The notes: generated from the sequence alone by a model not told the origin. Positions 7,965 to 17,678 are shown, counted from the first letter of the stretch. The stretch: 64,000 bases of DNA from Pseudosporangium ferrugineum (GCF_003002065.1 NZ_PVZG01000001.1:558001-622000), one strand, 5' to 3'. Numbers and translations: made by a program.

Positions 7965-8642
7965 ATGTCAGCCGTACTGGTGATCGAGGACGACGACCGG
8001 ATCCGCCTGTCGCTGCTGCTGGCGCTGGAGGACGAGGGTTACGCGGCGACCGGGGCCCCGACCGCCGAGGAGGGCCTCGCCGCGCAGCGCAGCCGCCCCG
8101 CCGACACCGTGCTGGTCGACCTCATGCTGCCCGGCATCGACGGCTTCGAGTGCATCCGCCAGCTGCGCCGCGCCGACGACGTGCCGATCGTGGTGATCAG
8201 CGCCCGCGACGACACCCAGGACATCGTCGAGGCGCTCGAGGCCGGCGCGGACGACTACCTGGTCAAGCCGGTCGCCGTGAAGGAGCTGACCGCGCGGCTG
8301 CGCGCGTTGCGGCGCCGCGCCCGGGTCGTCGCCGACGACGAGGTGCCGGTGCTGCGCTTCGGCGCCCTGGAGATCTCGCCCGAGGCCGGCGAGGTGCGGC
8401 TGCACGGGCGGCCGGTGCCGGTGACGCGCACGGAGTTCCAGCTGCTGTGCGAGCTGGCCGAGCATCCCGGCCGGGTGCTGTCGCGCCAGCAGCTGCTGCA
8501 GCGCGTGTGGGGCTACGACACCGGCGACGAGCGGCTGGTCGACGTGCACGTGGGGCGCCTGCGGCAGAAGATCGAGGCCGACTCGGGCGCGCCGCGGCAC
8601 CTGGTCACCGTCCGCGGCCTGGGCTACAAGCTGCAAAGATGA
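7965..8642 (+). CDS. OmpR/PhoB-family response regulator
   Basis: 225 residues. The N-terminal receiver domain has acidic pocket E8-D-D-D, phospho-acceptor D52 (VLVDLMLPG), the Thr/Ser switch in VVISA and Lys in YLVKPV. The C-terminal winged helix (about 130-225) has EFQLLCELAEHPGRVLSRQQLL and VDVHVGRLRQKIE, the classic DNA-recognition region. It is first in a three-gene operon with overlapping kinase and lipoprotein genes. It should regulate transcription when phosphorylated by the adjacent kinase, probably in response to a cell-surface signal. Confidence 0.92.
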   Translation: MSAVLVIEDDDRIRLSLLLALEDEGYAATGAPTAEEGLAAQRSRPADTVLVDLMLPGIDGFECIRQLRRADDVPIVVISARDDTQDIVEALEAGADDYLVKPVAVKELTARLRALRRRARVVADDEVPVLRFGALEISPEAGEVRLHGRPVPVTRTEFQLLCELAEHPGRVLSRQQLLQRVWGYDTGDERLVDVHVGRLRQKIEADSGAPRHLVTVRGLGYKLQR

Positions 8643-9994
8643 GAAGGGCCGGGCTTCGCGTACGCGTCATCGCCGGTTTCGCCGCCGGCGCCCTCGCCCT
8701 GTCGGCGACGATGGCCCTGGTCTCCTTCCAGGTGGTCCGGCGGTCGCTGCTGGACGAGCGGGAGCGCACCGCCGTGCGCGCGGCGTACTACGACGCCGAG
8801 GTGGTCCGCTCCGGGCTCGGTTCCGCCGTGCAGCCGGACACGGTCATCGGTCTGCTACGCGCGCTGGACACCGGCGAGAACAGGCGCGCGGTGCTGCAGC
8901 GCGACGGCGAGTGGTATTCGCGGCAGGCCGACACCGGGGTCACCGACGCCATCCCGGCGGCGCTGCAGCGGCGGGCGGCCGAGGGCGTGCCGGCGGTGCA
9001 GCGGGTGCTCGCCGACGGGCGGGCCACCCTGGTCGTGGCGGTGCCGCTGCCGGACGGCGACGTCCTCTACGAGGTCGACTCGATGCAGGAGCTGGAGCAC
9101 ACCCTCGGGGTGCTCACCGGCGTACTGACCGCCGTCGCGGTGAGCACCGCGGCCCTGGGCGCCCTGCTCGGCTGGTACGCGAGCCGCTACGTGCTGCGCC
9201 CGCTGACCCGGGTCGCCGACGCGGCGCAGGAGATCGCCGGCGGGGCGTCGAAGTACCGCCTCGACCCGGCCGCGGAGCCGGATCTCGCGCGCCTGACGAC
9301 CTCGTTCAACCACATGGTCGACGAGCTGTCCGCGCGGGTGGAACGCGACCGCCGGTTCGCCGCGGACGTGAGCCACGAGCTGCGCTCCCCGCTGCAGACC
9401 CTGGCCGCCGCCGCGAGCGTGCTGGAGCGCCGGCGGGACCGGCTCGACGACCGGACGGCGACCGCGGCGGGCCTGGTCACCGACGAGATCGCCCGGTTCC
9501 AGAAGCTCGTCGACGACCTGCTGGAGCTGTCCCGCGGCGACCGCCCGGCGGCCCGCGCGGCGGTGGACGTGCCCGCGCTGGCCCGCCAGGTGTGCCGCGA
9601 CCGGCAGGTGCCCGAGGGCATCGTCGGCGGCGACGGGGCCGGGCCGTGGCTGGTGGACCGGCGCCGGGTGAGCCAGCTGCTCGGCAATCTGCTCGACAAC
9701 GCGCAGGCGTACGGCGGCGGTGCGGTGGCGGTGCGGCTGGCGCTGGTGGACGGCGTGGGCCGGATCGAGGTGGACGACGAGGGACCCGGGGTCAGCCCGG
9801 ACGACAAGCAGGTGATCTTCGGCCGGTTCGTGCGCGGCCGCTCCGCCGGGGCGCGCGCCGACTCGGCCGGCGCCGGCCTGGGCCTGGCGCTGGTGGCCCA
9901 GCACGCGGCGGCGCACGGCGGCACCGCCACCGTGCTGGACCGTCCGGGCGGCGGGGCCAGGTTCCTGGTCGAGCTGCCGGGGTGCGCCCCGTGA
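8639..9994 (+). CDS. Membrane sensor histidine kinase
   Basis: 451 residues; ATGA overlap with the regulator gene fixes the start. Two membrane segments (about 10-30 and 158-180) flank a roughly 125-residue extracytoplasmic sensor. Then come a HAMP domain (YVLRPLTRVADAAQEIAGG), HisKA with the phospho-acceptor His246 in DVSHELRSPL, and an ATPase domain with N-box LGNLLDNAQAYG, G1 VDDEGPGV and G2 GAGLGLALV. All kinase motifs are intact. It pairs with the response regulator upstream and overlaps the GerMN lipoprotein gene downstream by GTGA. Confidence 0.92.
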   Translation: MRRAGLRVRVIAGFAAGALALSATMALVSFQVVRRSLLDERERTAVRAAYYDAEVVRSGLGSAVQPDTVIGLLRALDTGENRRAVLQRDGEWYSRQADTGVTDAIPAALQRRAAEGVPAVQRVLADGRATLVVAVPLPDGDVLYEVDSMQELEHTLGVLTGVLTAVAVSTAALGALLGWYASRYVLRPLTRVADAAQEIAGGASKYRLDPAAEPDLARLTTSFNHMVDELSARVERDRRFAADVSHELRSPLQTLAAAASVLERRRDRLDDRTATAAGLVTDEIARFQKLVDDLLELSRGDRPAARAAVDVPALARQVCRDRQVPEGIVGGDGAGPWLVDRRRVSQLLGNLLDNAQAYGGGAVAVRLALVDGVGRIEVDDEGPGVSPDDKQVIFGRFVRGRSAGARADSAGAGLGLALVAQHAAAHGGTATVLDRPGGGARFLVELPGCAP

Positions 9995-10545
9995 GGCGGT
10001 TGATCCTCCTGCTCCTGGCGCTCGGGCTCGCGCTCGGCCCGGCCGGCTGCGGCATCACCCTGGACGACGAACCCCGCGACATCGAGACGCCGGGGCGCCT
10101 GGGCACCTCCGGGGAACCGGCCCCGGTGGGCGCCGGTTCGGCCGTGCTGCGGCTGTTCATGGTCCGCGACGGCCGCCTGGTGCGGGTGCCCCGGCGGGTG
10201 CCGGCGCCGCTCGGCCCGCGCCAGCAGCTCGACGCGCTGCTCGCCGGCCCGACCGCGGAGGAACGCCGGGACGGCCTGACCAGCGCCGTGACCACGATGA
10301 CGGTGACCGGCCTGCGGCTGTCCGGCCGCCGCGCCACGATCACCATCGGCGACCGTCCGGACGAGCTGGTCCGCAGCGACGAGGTGCTCGCCTTCGGCCA
10401 GATCGTGTGCACGCTGACCAGCCAGACCGAGGTGGGCACGGTGTCCTTCGAGTCCGCCGGCGAGCCGCTGGGCGTGCCCCGCGCGGACGGTTCCCTGGCC
10501 GACGGCCCGCTGACCATCGCGGACTACAACGGTCTCCTGGATTGA
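9991..10545 (+). CDS. GerMN-domain lipoprotein coupled to the two-component system
   Basis: 184 residues from GTG 9991, overlapping the kinase stop by GTGA. An N-terminal lipoprotein signal (VRRLILLLLALGLALGPAGC) puts it on the outer membrane face. Residues about 48-150 resemble a GerMN domain (VLRLFMVRDGRLVRVPR, LDALLAGPTAEERRDGLTS, plus a C-terminal IVCTLTS segment), the module also found in LpqB, the lipoprotein that follows mtrAB in actinobacteria. By analogy it may modulate the kinase sensor outside the membrane. It is too short to be LpqB, which also has a propeller domain. Confidence 0.75.
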   Translation: MRRLILLLLALGLALGPAGCGITLDDEPRDIETPGRLGTSGEPAPVGAGSAVLRLFMVRDGRLVRVPRRVPAPLGPRQQLDALLAGPTAEERRDGLTSAVTTMTVTGLRLSGRRATITIGDRPDELVRSDEVLAFGQIVCTLTSQTEVGTVSFESAGEPLGVPRADGSLADGPLTIADYNGLLD

Positions 10546-10549
10546 CCGA

Positions 10550-10555
10550 TATAGT
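10550..10555 (+). promoter_or_regulatory. Possible -10 element for the peptidase-like gene
   Basis: TATAGT lies 39 bases before the TTG start of the peptidase-like gene and would put transcription start near 10562. No good -35 hexamer is found 17 bases upstream, so this is a weak call. Confidence 0.25.
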
Positions 10556-10594
10556 GGCGTCCGTCGATGTCATCCGACGAAGGCGGGTATCCCC

Positions 10595-11872
10595 TTGCGC
10601 CTGTTCACCGTGATCGCCGTCTGCGCCACGTTCCTCGGCGTCCCGCAGGCGGCCTCGGCCACCGCGCCGGCGGACTGCTACGACCGCGCCGCGCCCGTCA
10701 CGTACGAGGAGGGGCGGATCGAGACGCCCGCGCTGCCCGGCGGCACGCGGGTGCCGTACGAGCTGGTCGAGGCCGGCGGCTTCGGCGCGTATCCGGACCG
10801 GCTGCGCGCGGAGCTGTGCCGGGTGCGCACTTCCGCCGCGGCGGAACGCGTCCTGCGACGCCACGGCGCGCGGCTGTGGGAGACGGCGGTCGCCCGCGCC
10901 CAGGGCCGGATCACCATGGGCACGATCGACCGGTACGACGACCGCCCGCTCTACTGGACCCGGCTGATGGGCACCCGCGACCTCCGCCAGTGGCAGCCCC
11001 GGTTCCCGCTCGACGACGCCGGCCGCGCCGCGCTGCTGCGGACCTACGAGTACGCCTCCCGCGGCGTCTCCTCGACGACCTTCGGGCCCGGGGTGAAGCG
11101 GGTGCTGGTGAGCGGCTTCGACCCGTACCAGCTGAACGGGGAGATCCGGCGGTCCAACCCGTCCGGCGCGTCCGCGTTGCAGCTCGACGGGCTGACCTAC
11201 GGCGACGGCGCGCAGAGCGTACGCGTGCAGGCCGTGATGTTGCCCGTGACCTGGAGCGGCTTCGACGCCGGCATCGTCGAGGACGCGTTCGGCCCGCACC
11301 TGACCGCCGGGGCGCGCGAGCCGGCGGACCTGATCATGACGATCAGCCAGGGCAACCGTGGCGTGATGAACATCGAGCAGTGGGCGGGCGCCTGGCGCGG
11401 CGGCTCCCCGGACAACAACAACGAGGGCGAGGCGGAGCTGATCCCGCCGGCGCCGGGCTGGCCGCAGCCGTCGCCCACCCCGGAGTTCATCGAGACCACG
11501 CTTCCGTACGGCGCGATGATCGACGCCGGCACCGGCCCGTGGCCGACCGCGCTCAACCCGCGCCTGTGCGAATGGGCGGCGGGCACCCGGCCGACCGGCC
11601 CGGTGCAGTGCCGCACCGACGGCCCCTCCCCCGGCAGCCAGGCACAGTCCGGCGGGGGCGGCGACTATCTGTCGAACGAGAGCATGTACCGCTCCAACCG
11701 GCTGCGGCTCGAGCTGGGCAGGACCGGCCTGCCGGGCGGCCACCTGCACATCTCCGCGCTGGTGTACCCCGCGAACCCGCTGGTCGTGATCAACGACGCG
11801 TTCTCGGCGGACCGGGCCGCGACGGTCGACCAGACGGTCGCCCTGGTCCGGGCGGCCGGCGCCGCCGCCTGA
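10595..11872 (+). CDS. Secreted pyroglutamyl-peptidase-like protein with Cys-to-Ser substitution
   Basis: 425 residues, read from a TTG start because the frame then opens directly with a signal peptide (RLFTVIAVCATFLGVPQAASA) and an AAGGCGGG ribosome site lies just upstream. The second half resembles peptidase C15 (pyroglutamyl peptidase): VLVSGFDPY with NPSG matches the family TGFxPFxGxxxNPS, and NRGVMNIEQ supplies the active-site Glu (E261). The block YLSNESMYR corresponds to YLCNxxFY, so the catalytic Cys appears to be Ser360; His385 in GGHLHIS is retained. The 170-residue N-terminal extension and export signal are unusual for this cytosolic family. Activity is therefore doubtful. Confidence 0.65.
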   Translation: MRLFTVIAVCATFLGVPQAASATAPADCYDRAAPVTYEEGRIETPALPGGTRVPYELVEAGGFGAYPDRLRAELCRVRTSAAAERVLRRHGARLWETAVARAQGRITMGTIDRYDDRPLYWTRLMGTRDLRQWQPRFPLDDAGRAALLRTYEYASRGVSSTTFGPGVKRVLVSGFDPYQLNGEIRRSNPSGASALQLDGLTYGDGAQSVRVQAVMLPVTWSGFDAGIVEDAFGPHLTAGAREPADLIMTISQGNRGVMNIEQWAGAWRGGSPDNNNEGEAELIPPAPGWPQPSPTPEFIETTLPYGAMIDAGTGPWPTALNPRLCEWAAGTRPTGPVQCRTDGPSPGSQAQSGGGGDYLSNESMYRSNRLRLELGRTGLPGGHLHISALVYPANPLVVINDAFSADRAATVDQTVALVRAAGAAA

Positions 11873-11881
11873 GAACACGGA

Positions 11882-11909
11882 AAAGGGCCGCCCTCCAGGG
11901 CGGCCCTTT
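11882..11909. terminator. Bidirectional rho-independent terminator
   Basis: A perfect 12-bp stem AAAGGGCCGCCC, loop TCCA and its complement end in a T run (TTTCTTCTT) on the plus strand and an A/T run on the minus strand. It sits between the convergent peptidase-like gene and fliQ and can serve both. Confidence 0.9.
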
Positions 11910-11923
11910 CTTCTTGCGCAAGT

Positions 11924-12193
11924 TCAGCTCAGCAGCGACGGAATCTTCTCGAACAACTGCGTCGTGTACGTCACCATCTCGTGCAACATCCAGTTCCCAC
12001 TGAACAGAATCGCCGCACCCACCGCGATCGCCTTCGGCACGAACGACAGCGTCGCCTCCTGAATCTGCGTCACCGACTGGAACAACGAGATCGCAAAACC
12101 GATCAGCAACGCCGTCAGCAACACCGGCGCACACATCTTCGCCGCAATGGTCATCGCCTGCAGGCCCAGCTCCACGATCTGCGTGTCCGTCAT
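11924..12193 (-). CDS. fliQ: Orphan flagellar export apparatus protein FliQ
   Basis: 89 residues, the normal FliQ length. There are two membrane helices (about 16-38, CAPVLLTALLIGFAISLFQS, and 54-75, AIAVGAAILFSGNWMLHEMV) joined by the characteristic VTQIQEATLSFVPK loop. FliQ packs around FliP and FliR in the export gate of the flagellar type III system. The ATG at 12193 has an AAGGGGA ribosome site. No fliP, fliR, flhA or other flagellar gene is next to it, whereas fliQ normally sits in a fliP-fliQ-fliR run. It is either a second copy or a relocated gene; codon choice looks somewhat less GC-extreme than its neighbours. Confidence 0.85.
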   Translation of the reverse strand: MTDTQIVELGLQAMTIAAKMCAPVLLTALLIGFAISLFQSVTQIQEATLSFVPKAIAVGAAILFSGNWMLHEMVTYTTQLFEKIPSLLS

Positions 12194-12382
12194 GCCATCC
12201 CCTTCGGGCCCCCACCCCCACCCCGGAGTGCACAACAGGAAGACGACGGTTGCCGTTCGGTGCAGGCCCGCAAAACCCTCAAGTCGGGCCCTGGTTGCGA
12301 AACGGTGGTTTCCGGCCGTGTCGCCTCTCACCGATGGATCTTGTCAGCCGCGCCGCGCGTCGCGCCGATGGAGCAGGTGGCC

Positions 12383-13303
12383 GTGAACATCCCGGCCCTC
12401 CTCGATCGTGACGACCGGAAATGGATCATGCACTCCTCTGCTCTGCTCGGCTGGTTCGGCGCTGCCCTGTCCATGACTCTCCCCTGGCCCCAGGTCTGGC
12501 GCTCGTGCGCTCAGGGCCGCACCGGCGGCCTGTCGGCGACCGCCTGCTGGATGGGCGCCGCGATGCCGGTCGGCTGGATCACGTACGGGCTCCTGACCGG
12601 CGAGATCGTGCAGGTGGTGACGAACGCCGTGACCGGCTCGGCCGGGCTGGCGGTGCTGGTCACCATCCTGGTGAAGCGGGGCGAGCTGCGGAGCGCGCGC
12701 CGGCTGCTGATCACCGCGGCCGGTGCGGCCGGCGTGGTGGCCGCCGCCGGGGGCAGCGCCGCCGTCGCCGTGCTGACCGAGGCGACCGGCGCGCACGTGG
12801 CGACGTTCCTCGGCACGGTCCTCGCGGTCGCGGCCATCCTGTCGTCGATCCCCCAGCCGCTGGCGCTGCTCCGCGACCGGGGTCAGGACCTCGCTGGCCT
12901 CTCGCCGCTGCGCTGGCGGCTGGCCGCGGGTTCCTGCGCGTGCTGGATGGCGTACGGGCTCGTCACCGCCCAGCCGGCGGTCTGGTTGTCGGCGGTGGTC
13001 GGCCTGGCCAGCGCCCTGATCGTCTGCTGGTTCCTGCGGCCCGCGCGGGCCACCCGTACGGTCGCCGCGGTTACGGTCCGGGCGGCGACGCTGATCATCC
13101 GGCCGGCGCGCGGCACCGCCCGGGTGGTCCGCCCGGCCGGCGCGGCGGGTGAGGCGGCCACCGTCGTCCCGCGGCCGGTCGCGCGCCCCTCGTCCGCCCG
13201 CATCGTCCGGCCGGCCTCCGCCGCCGCCCGTTCCGCCCGTCCGGTCACCGGACCGGCCGCCGGCCCCCGCACCGTCCGGGCCTCCCGGGGCGTTCCGGTC
13301 TGA
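12383..13303 (+). CDS. PQ-loop (SemiSWEET/SWEET-like) membrane protein
   Basis: About 306 residues from GTG 12383, which has GGAG nine bases upstream; ATG 12368 is an alternative. The first 215 residues hold about seven membrane helices and two PQ-loop motifs, PWPQVWRSCAQGRTGGLSA and SIPQPLALLRDRGQDLAGLS, the repeat found in SWEET sugar carriers and lysosomal amino-acid exporters. The last 90 residues are a basic, Ala/Pro/Arg-rich tail with no recognisable domain. The substrate is unknown. It is divergent from fliQ. Confidence 0.7.
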   Translation: MNIPALLDRDDRKWIMHSSALLGWFGAALSMTLPWPQVWRSCAQGRTGGLSATACWMGAAMPVGWITYGLLTGEIVQVVTNAVTGSAGLAVLVTILVKRGELRSARRLLITAAGAAGVVAAAGGSAAVAVLTEATGAHVATFLGTVLAVAAILSSIPQPLALLRDRGQDLAGLSPLRWRLAAGSCACWMAYGLVTAQPAVWLSAVVGLASALIVCWFLRPARATRTVAAVTVRAATLIIRPARGTARVVRPAGAAGEAATVVPRPVARPSSARIVRPASAAARSARPVTGPAAGPRTVRASRGVPV

Positions 13304-13422
13304 TCGGGCAGGCCGGATGGCACTCCGCGCAACACTTCCGTCACGAAGATCCTCTACCGGGAAAGCCCGGGCCCGGACCACTGGTACCCTTGCCGCGCTT
13401 TTCGCCCCATGGAGGAGAAGAC

Positions 13423-14544
13423 GTGCGCCGGAACCTGCTGGCTCTTGTGACGGTCGGGATGCTGACCATGAGCGGCCTCGCCGCCTGCACCGACGACGAC
13501 GGGGACGGCACCAAGGTCCCGGTCCGCGGCGGCGACGGCACGGGCAAGGTCGGGGTGATCATGCCCGACACGACCAGCTCGCAGCGCTGGGGCTCCGACG
13601 ACCCGCGGCTGCTGAAGGCGGCGTTCGACGCGGCCGGCGTCCCGGTCGACATCCAGAACGCCCAGGGCGACCCGGCGAACTTCCAGCGCATCGGCGACCG
13701 GATGATCGCCGAGGGCGCCACCGTGCTGATCACCGCCAACCTCGACCCGGCCAGCGGCAAGTACGTGCTCGACAAGGCCAAGGCGGCCGGGGTGCGCACG
13801 ATCGACTACGACCGGCTGACCCTCAACGCCGGCGCGAACTTCTACGTCAGCTTCGACAACGTCAAGGTCGGCGAGCTCCAGGGCCAGGGCCTGGTGCGGT
13901 GCCTGTCGGAGCAGAAGCGCAAGGCCGGCGAGGGCCCGCCGCGGATCGCCTACCTCAACGGTTCGCTGAGCGACAACAACGCCCGGCTCTTCATGCAGGG
14001 CTACAACTCGGTCCTGCAGCCCAAGTACGACGACGGCAGCTACCTCAAGGGCCCCGACCAGTCGGTCGACAAGTGGGACCCCAAGCTGGGCCGCTCGATC
14101 TTCCTCGAGATGTACGACCAGTTCAAGGACCAGGGCATCGACGGCGTGCTGGCCGCGAACGACGGCCTGGGCGGCGCGGCGATCAGCGTGCTGCGCGAGC
14201 GCGGCCTCAACGGCCGGGTGCCGGTGACCGGGCAGGACGCCGAGACGCAGGGCCTGCAGAACGTGCTCGCCGGCGACCAGTGCATGACCGTCTACAAGCC
14301 GATCAAGAAGGAGGCGGACGCGGCGGCCCGGCTGGCGATCGCCATCTTCAAGGGTCAGCAGGTCAAGACGACGGAGTCGGTCAAGGACCCGGAGTCCGCC
14401 GCGTACGTGCCCGCCGTGCTGCTCGAGCCGATCGCCATCTTCAAGGAGGACGTCGGCAAGGTCATCAAGGACGGGTTCGTCTCCAAGAAGGCGGTCTGCG
14501 CCGGGCGCTTCGCGGCGCTGTGCGAGGAGAACGGCATCAAGTGA
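13423..14544 (+). CDS. XylF-like sugar-binding lipoprotein (orphan ABC binding protein)
   Basis: 373 residues from GTG 13423, which has GGAGGAG eight bases upstream. A lipoprotein signal ends in GLAAC. The mature protein is a periplasmic-binding type 1 fold of the xylose/ribose group: VGVIMPDTTSSQRWGSDDP, ITANLDPASG, IDYDRL, IAYLNGS, DGVLAANDGLGGAAISVL, VTGQDAETQGL and CMTVYKP are typical of XylF. Normally such genes are followed by an ATPase (XylG) and permease (XylH); neither is present. It probably binds xylose or a xylan product for a permease encoded elsewhere, or for a sensor. It converges on the xylanase operon. Confidence 0.85.
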   Translation: MRRNLLALVTVGMLTMSGLAACTDDDGDGTKVPVRGGDGTGKVGVIMPDTTSSQRWGSDDPRLLKAAFDAAGVPVDIQNAQGDPANFQRIGDRMIAEGATVLITANLDPASGKYVLDKAKAAGVRTIDYDRLTLNAGANFYVSFDNVKVGELQGQGLVRCLSEQKRKAGEGPPRIAYLNGSLSDNNARLFMQGYNSVLQPKYDDGSYLKGPDQSVDKWDPKLGRSIFLEMYDQFKDQGIDGVLAANDGLGGAAISVLRERGLNGRVPVTGQDAETQGLQNVLAGDQCMTVYKPIKKEADAAARLAIAIFKGQQVKTTESVKDPESAAYVPAVLLEPIAIFKEDVGKVIKDGFVSKKAVCAGRFAALCEENGIK

Positions 14545-14549
14545 CGCGC

Positions 14550-14579
14550 ACGGGGGACGGCCGCCGGGCCGTCCCCCGT
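14550..14579. terminator. GC-rich hairpin between xylF-like gene and esterase remnant
   Basis: The arms ACGGGGGACGGCC and GGCCGTCCCCCGT form a long stem with a four-base loop, six bases after the xylF-like stop. There is no clear T tract. It can act for both converging units. Confidence 0.75.
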
Positions 14580-14586
14580 GGTCGCG

Positions 14587-14829
14587 TCAGGACGCGAACT
14601 CGGTGCCCGAGTAGAACGCCGGGCCCGAGCCGGTGCAGTAGTGCACGGCGACGAGCAGCGCCGGCCGGCTCGCCACCCGGTCCGGGACGTACAGGTGCAT
14701 CCGCAGCCCACTCGGGTTGGCGCCGAAGCCGGTCACCTCCTGCAGCGACGCGGCCTGTGCCACCGCCGGGGGCACCAGCACCGCCAGCGCCGCCACCGCG
14801 GCGAGGACCGCCTTCACGATTCCGCGCAT
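14587..14829 (-). pseudogene. Truncated CE1-type (feruloyl/acetylxylan) esterase, N-terminal fragment
   Basis: 80 residues: a good signal peptide (MRGIVKAVLAAVAALAVLVPPAVAQA), then SLQEVTGFGANPSGLRMHLYVPD and LLVAVHYCTGSGPAFYSGT, which matches the start of secreted PHB-depolymerase/CE1 esterases. Full-length members are usually well over 250 residues; the GxSxG nucleophile, Asp and His all lie beyond the stop codon here. The remaining 40 bases to the convergent gene hold only a hairpin, so the rest has been deleted. It starts 11 bases after the xylanase gene and was probably its operon partner. Confidence 0.75.
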
Positions 14830-14840
14830 GGCGGCCGCGC

Positions 14841-16325
<1,485 letters not shown>

Positions 16326-16367
16326 TTAGGGGATATTTCACTGCGCATATAGGACAAGAGCGATCCG

Positions 16368-16376
16368 GAAGTTTCG
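16368..16376 (-). promoter_or_regulatory. CGAAACTTC motif 2 upstream of xylanase
   Basis: GAAGTTTCG on the plus strand (CGAAACTTC on minus), inside the near-palindrome CCGGAAGTTTCGG. It forms an inverted pair with the site at 16276 across about 84 bases. Confidence 0.4.
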
Positions 16377-16400
16377 GTTTCTTCGCACCATGCGGAGAAT

Positions 16401-16414
16401 TGGGAGCGCTTCCA
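16401..16414. promoter_or_regulatory. CebR-like box TGGGAGCGCTTCCA
   Basis: One mismatch from the CebR operator TGGGAGCGCTCCCA known to control cellulose/cello-oligosaccharide genes in streptomycetes. It lies 211 bases upstream of the xylanase start and within the relic copy of the SGNH-hydrolase promoter module. Confidence 0.65.
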
Positions 16415-16629
16415 TCCGATCTCGCCGGCATCGCACCGCGGGTTGCCGGGGAGGCGCCACGCACCCTGGACGCCCAGGAGACGCACCGCCCACCCGGCTG
16501 AACCCGCTCGCCGCCCCCCACCCGGCACGGCCACGGCAGTGGCCGTTCCCGCACCCGCCGAGCCTCACCTTCGACCGGCATCGATCACCGTGAGTGATAT
16601 CGCGGACCCTCGACCGGCGGCGCTGCCGG

Positions 16630-17595
16630 TCAGGGCTTGCGCAGGAGCGCCACGCGGCCGAAGGGGAGCTGGACGACGCGGACGAACTCGAAGCCGCCGG
16701 CCTCGGCCTCCTTCGCCAGCTCCTCGGCCGGCCGCGAGAAGGGCAGTTCCTGCGCGTGGGCGACGAGCCGGTTCAGGGCGAAATCCGCCCGCGCGGCTTC
16801 GCTCGACGAGTCGGCGACCATCTCCTGCAGGATCAGCCAGCCCCCGGGACGCAGCGCGCGCCGGACCGCCGCGAGCGACTCGGCGCGGGTCGGCGCGGGG
16901 AAGAACGCATGCGCCCAGAAGGCGGCGTCGTAGGCGTCGGCCTCGTCCAGAGTGCGGGCGTCCGCGAGGCGGACCTCCACGCGGTCCTCCACACCGGCCT
17001 CCTTGGCCCGGCGCGACAACTCGGCGGCGACAGCGGGGATCCGCTCGACGGCGGTGATCCGCACGCCCGGGTGGACCACGGCCGCGTTGAGCAGGAAGCC
17101 GCCCACGCCGCTGCCGACGTCGAGATAGCGGCCCTCCCGCATCGCGGGCAACACCTCGGGCATCGGCTCGAGCAGGGCCGGGATCAGCCCGCGCGCGCTC
17201 TCGACGGGGCGCAGACCGAACGACCTGGCGATGACCAGGGCGTCCTGTTCGGTCGCGGGGGCGCTGCCGGTGCCCACGATGTCGGCGATCTGCCTGACCC
17301 GCAACGCGTCGGCCTCGATCTGCGCCTCGACGTCGAACGCCGCGCCGTCGTCGAGCAGCTCCGCGAACGAGGCGGCGAGCCGGTACCGGTCGCCGTCCCG
17401 GCCGGCGACGCCGTTCGCGACCAGCGCCTCGAGGATGTCGCCGGTTCGCTCGACGGAAAGGCCGGCGAACTCCGCGACCTCGGCCTGCTCGCGCGGCTCC
17501 GCCAGGAAACGCAGCCAGCCGTGCCGGTTGACGGCCGCCAGCAGCGCGAAGGCCCGCGCGCCATGTCCCCAGGAGTTCAATAGATCATTTGACAT
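16630..17595 (-). CDS. SAM-dependent O-methyltransferase-like protein
   Basis: 321 residues. An N-terminal winged-helix dimerisation region (about 10-90, VNRHGWLRFLAEPREQAEVAE) is followed by a class I methyltransferase domain: motif I YLDVGSGVGGFLL, VERIPAVAAELSRRAKEAG, the VRLADAR motif and LRPGGWLILQEMVADS. This is the layout of small-molecule O-methyltransferases, though the substrate is unknown. The ATG at 17595 is followed by an unusually AT-rich codon run (TCA AAT GAT CTA TTG), which may keep the start site unfolded. It is divergent from the SGNH hydrolase; the CebR-like box between them could affect both. Confidence 0.75.
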   Translation of the reverse strand: MSNDLLNSWGHGARAFALLAAVNRHGWLRFLAEPREQAEVAEFAGLSVERTGDILEALVANGVAGRDGDRYRLAASFAELLDDGAAFDVEAQIEADALRVRQIADIVGTGSAPATEQDALVIARSFGLRPVESARGLIPALLEPMPEVLPAMREGRYLDVGSGVGGFLLNAAVVHPGVRITAVERIPAVAAELSRRAKEAGVEDRVEVRLADARTLDEADAYDAAFWAHAFFPAPTRAESLAAVRRALRPGGWLILQEMVADSSSEAARADFALNRLVAHAQELPFSRPAEELAKEAEAGGFEFVRVVQLPFGRVALLRKP

Positions 17596-17678
17596 GCCCG
17601 TATCGTCGTGGCTGGAGTCAAGCGCGACGGCCGGCCGCCCGCTCCGCGTCCCGATCTCTTCGCACCATGCGCGGAAAT

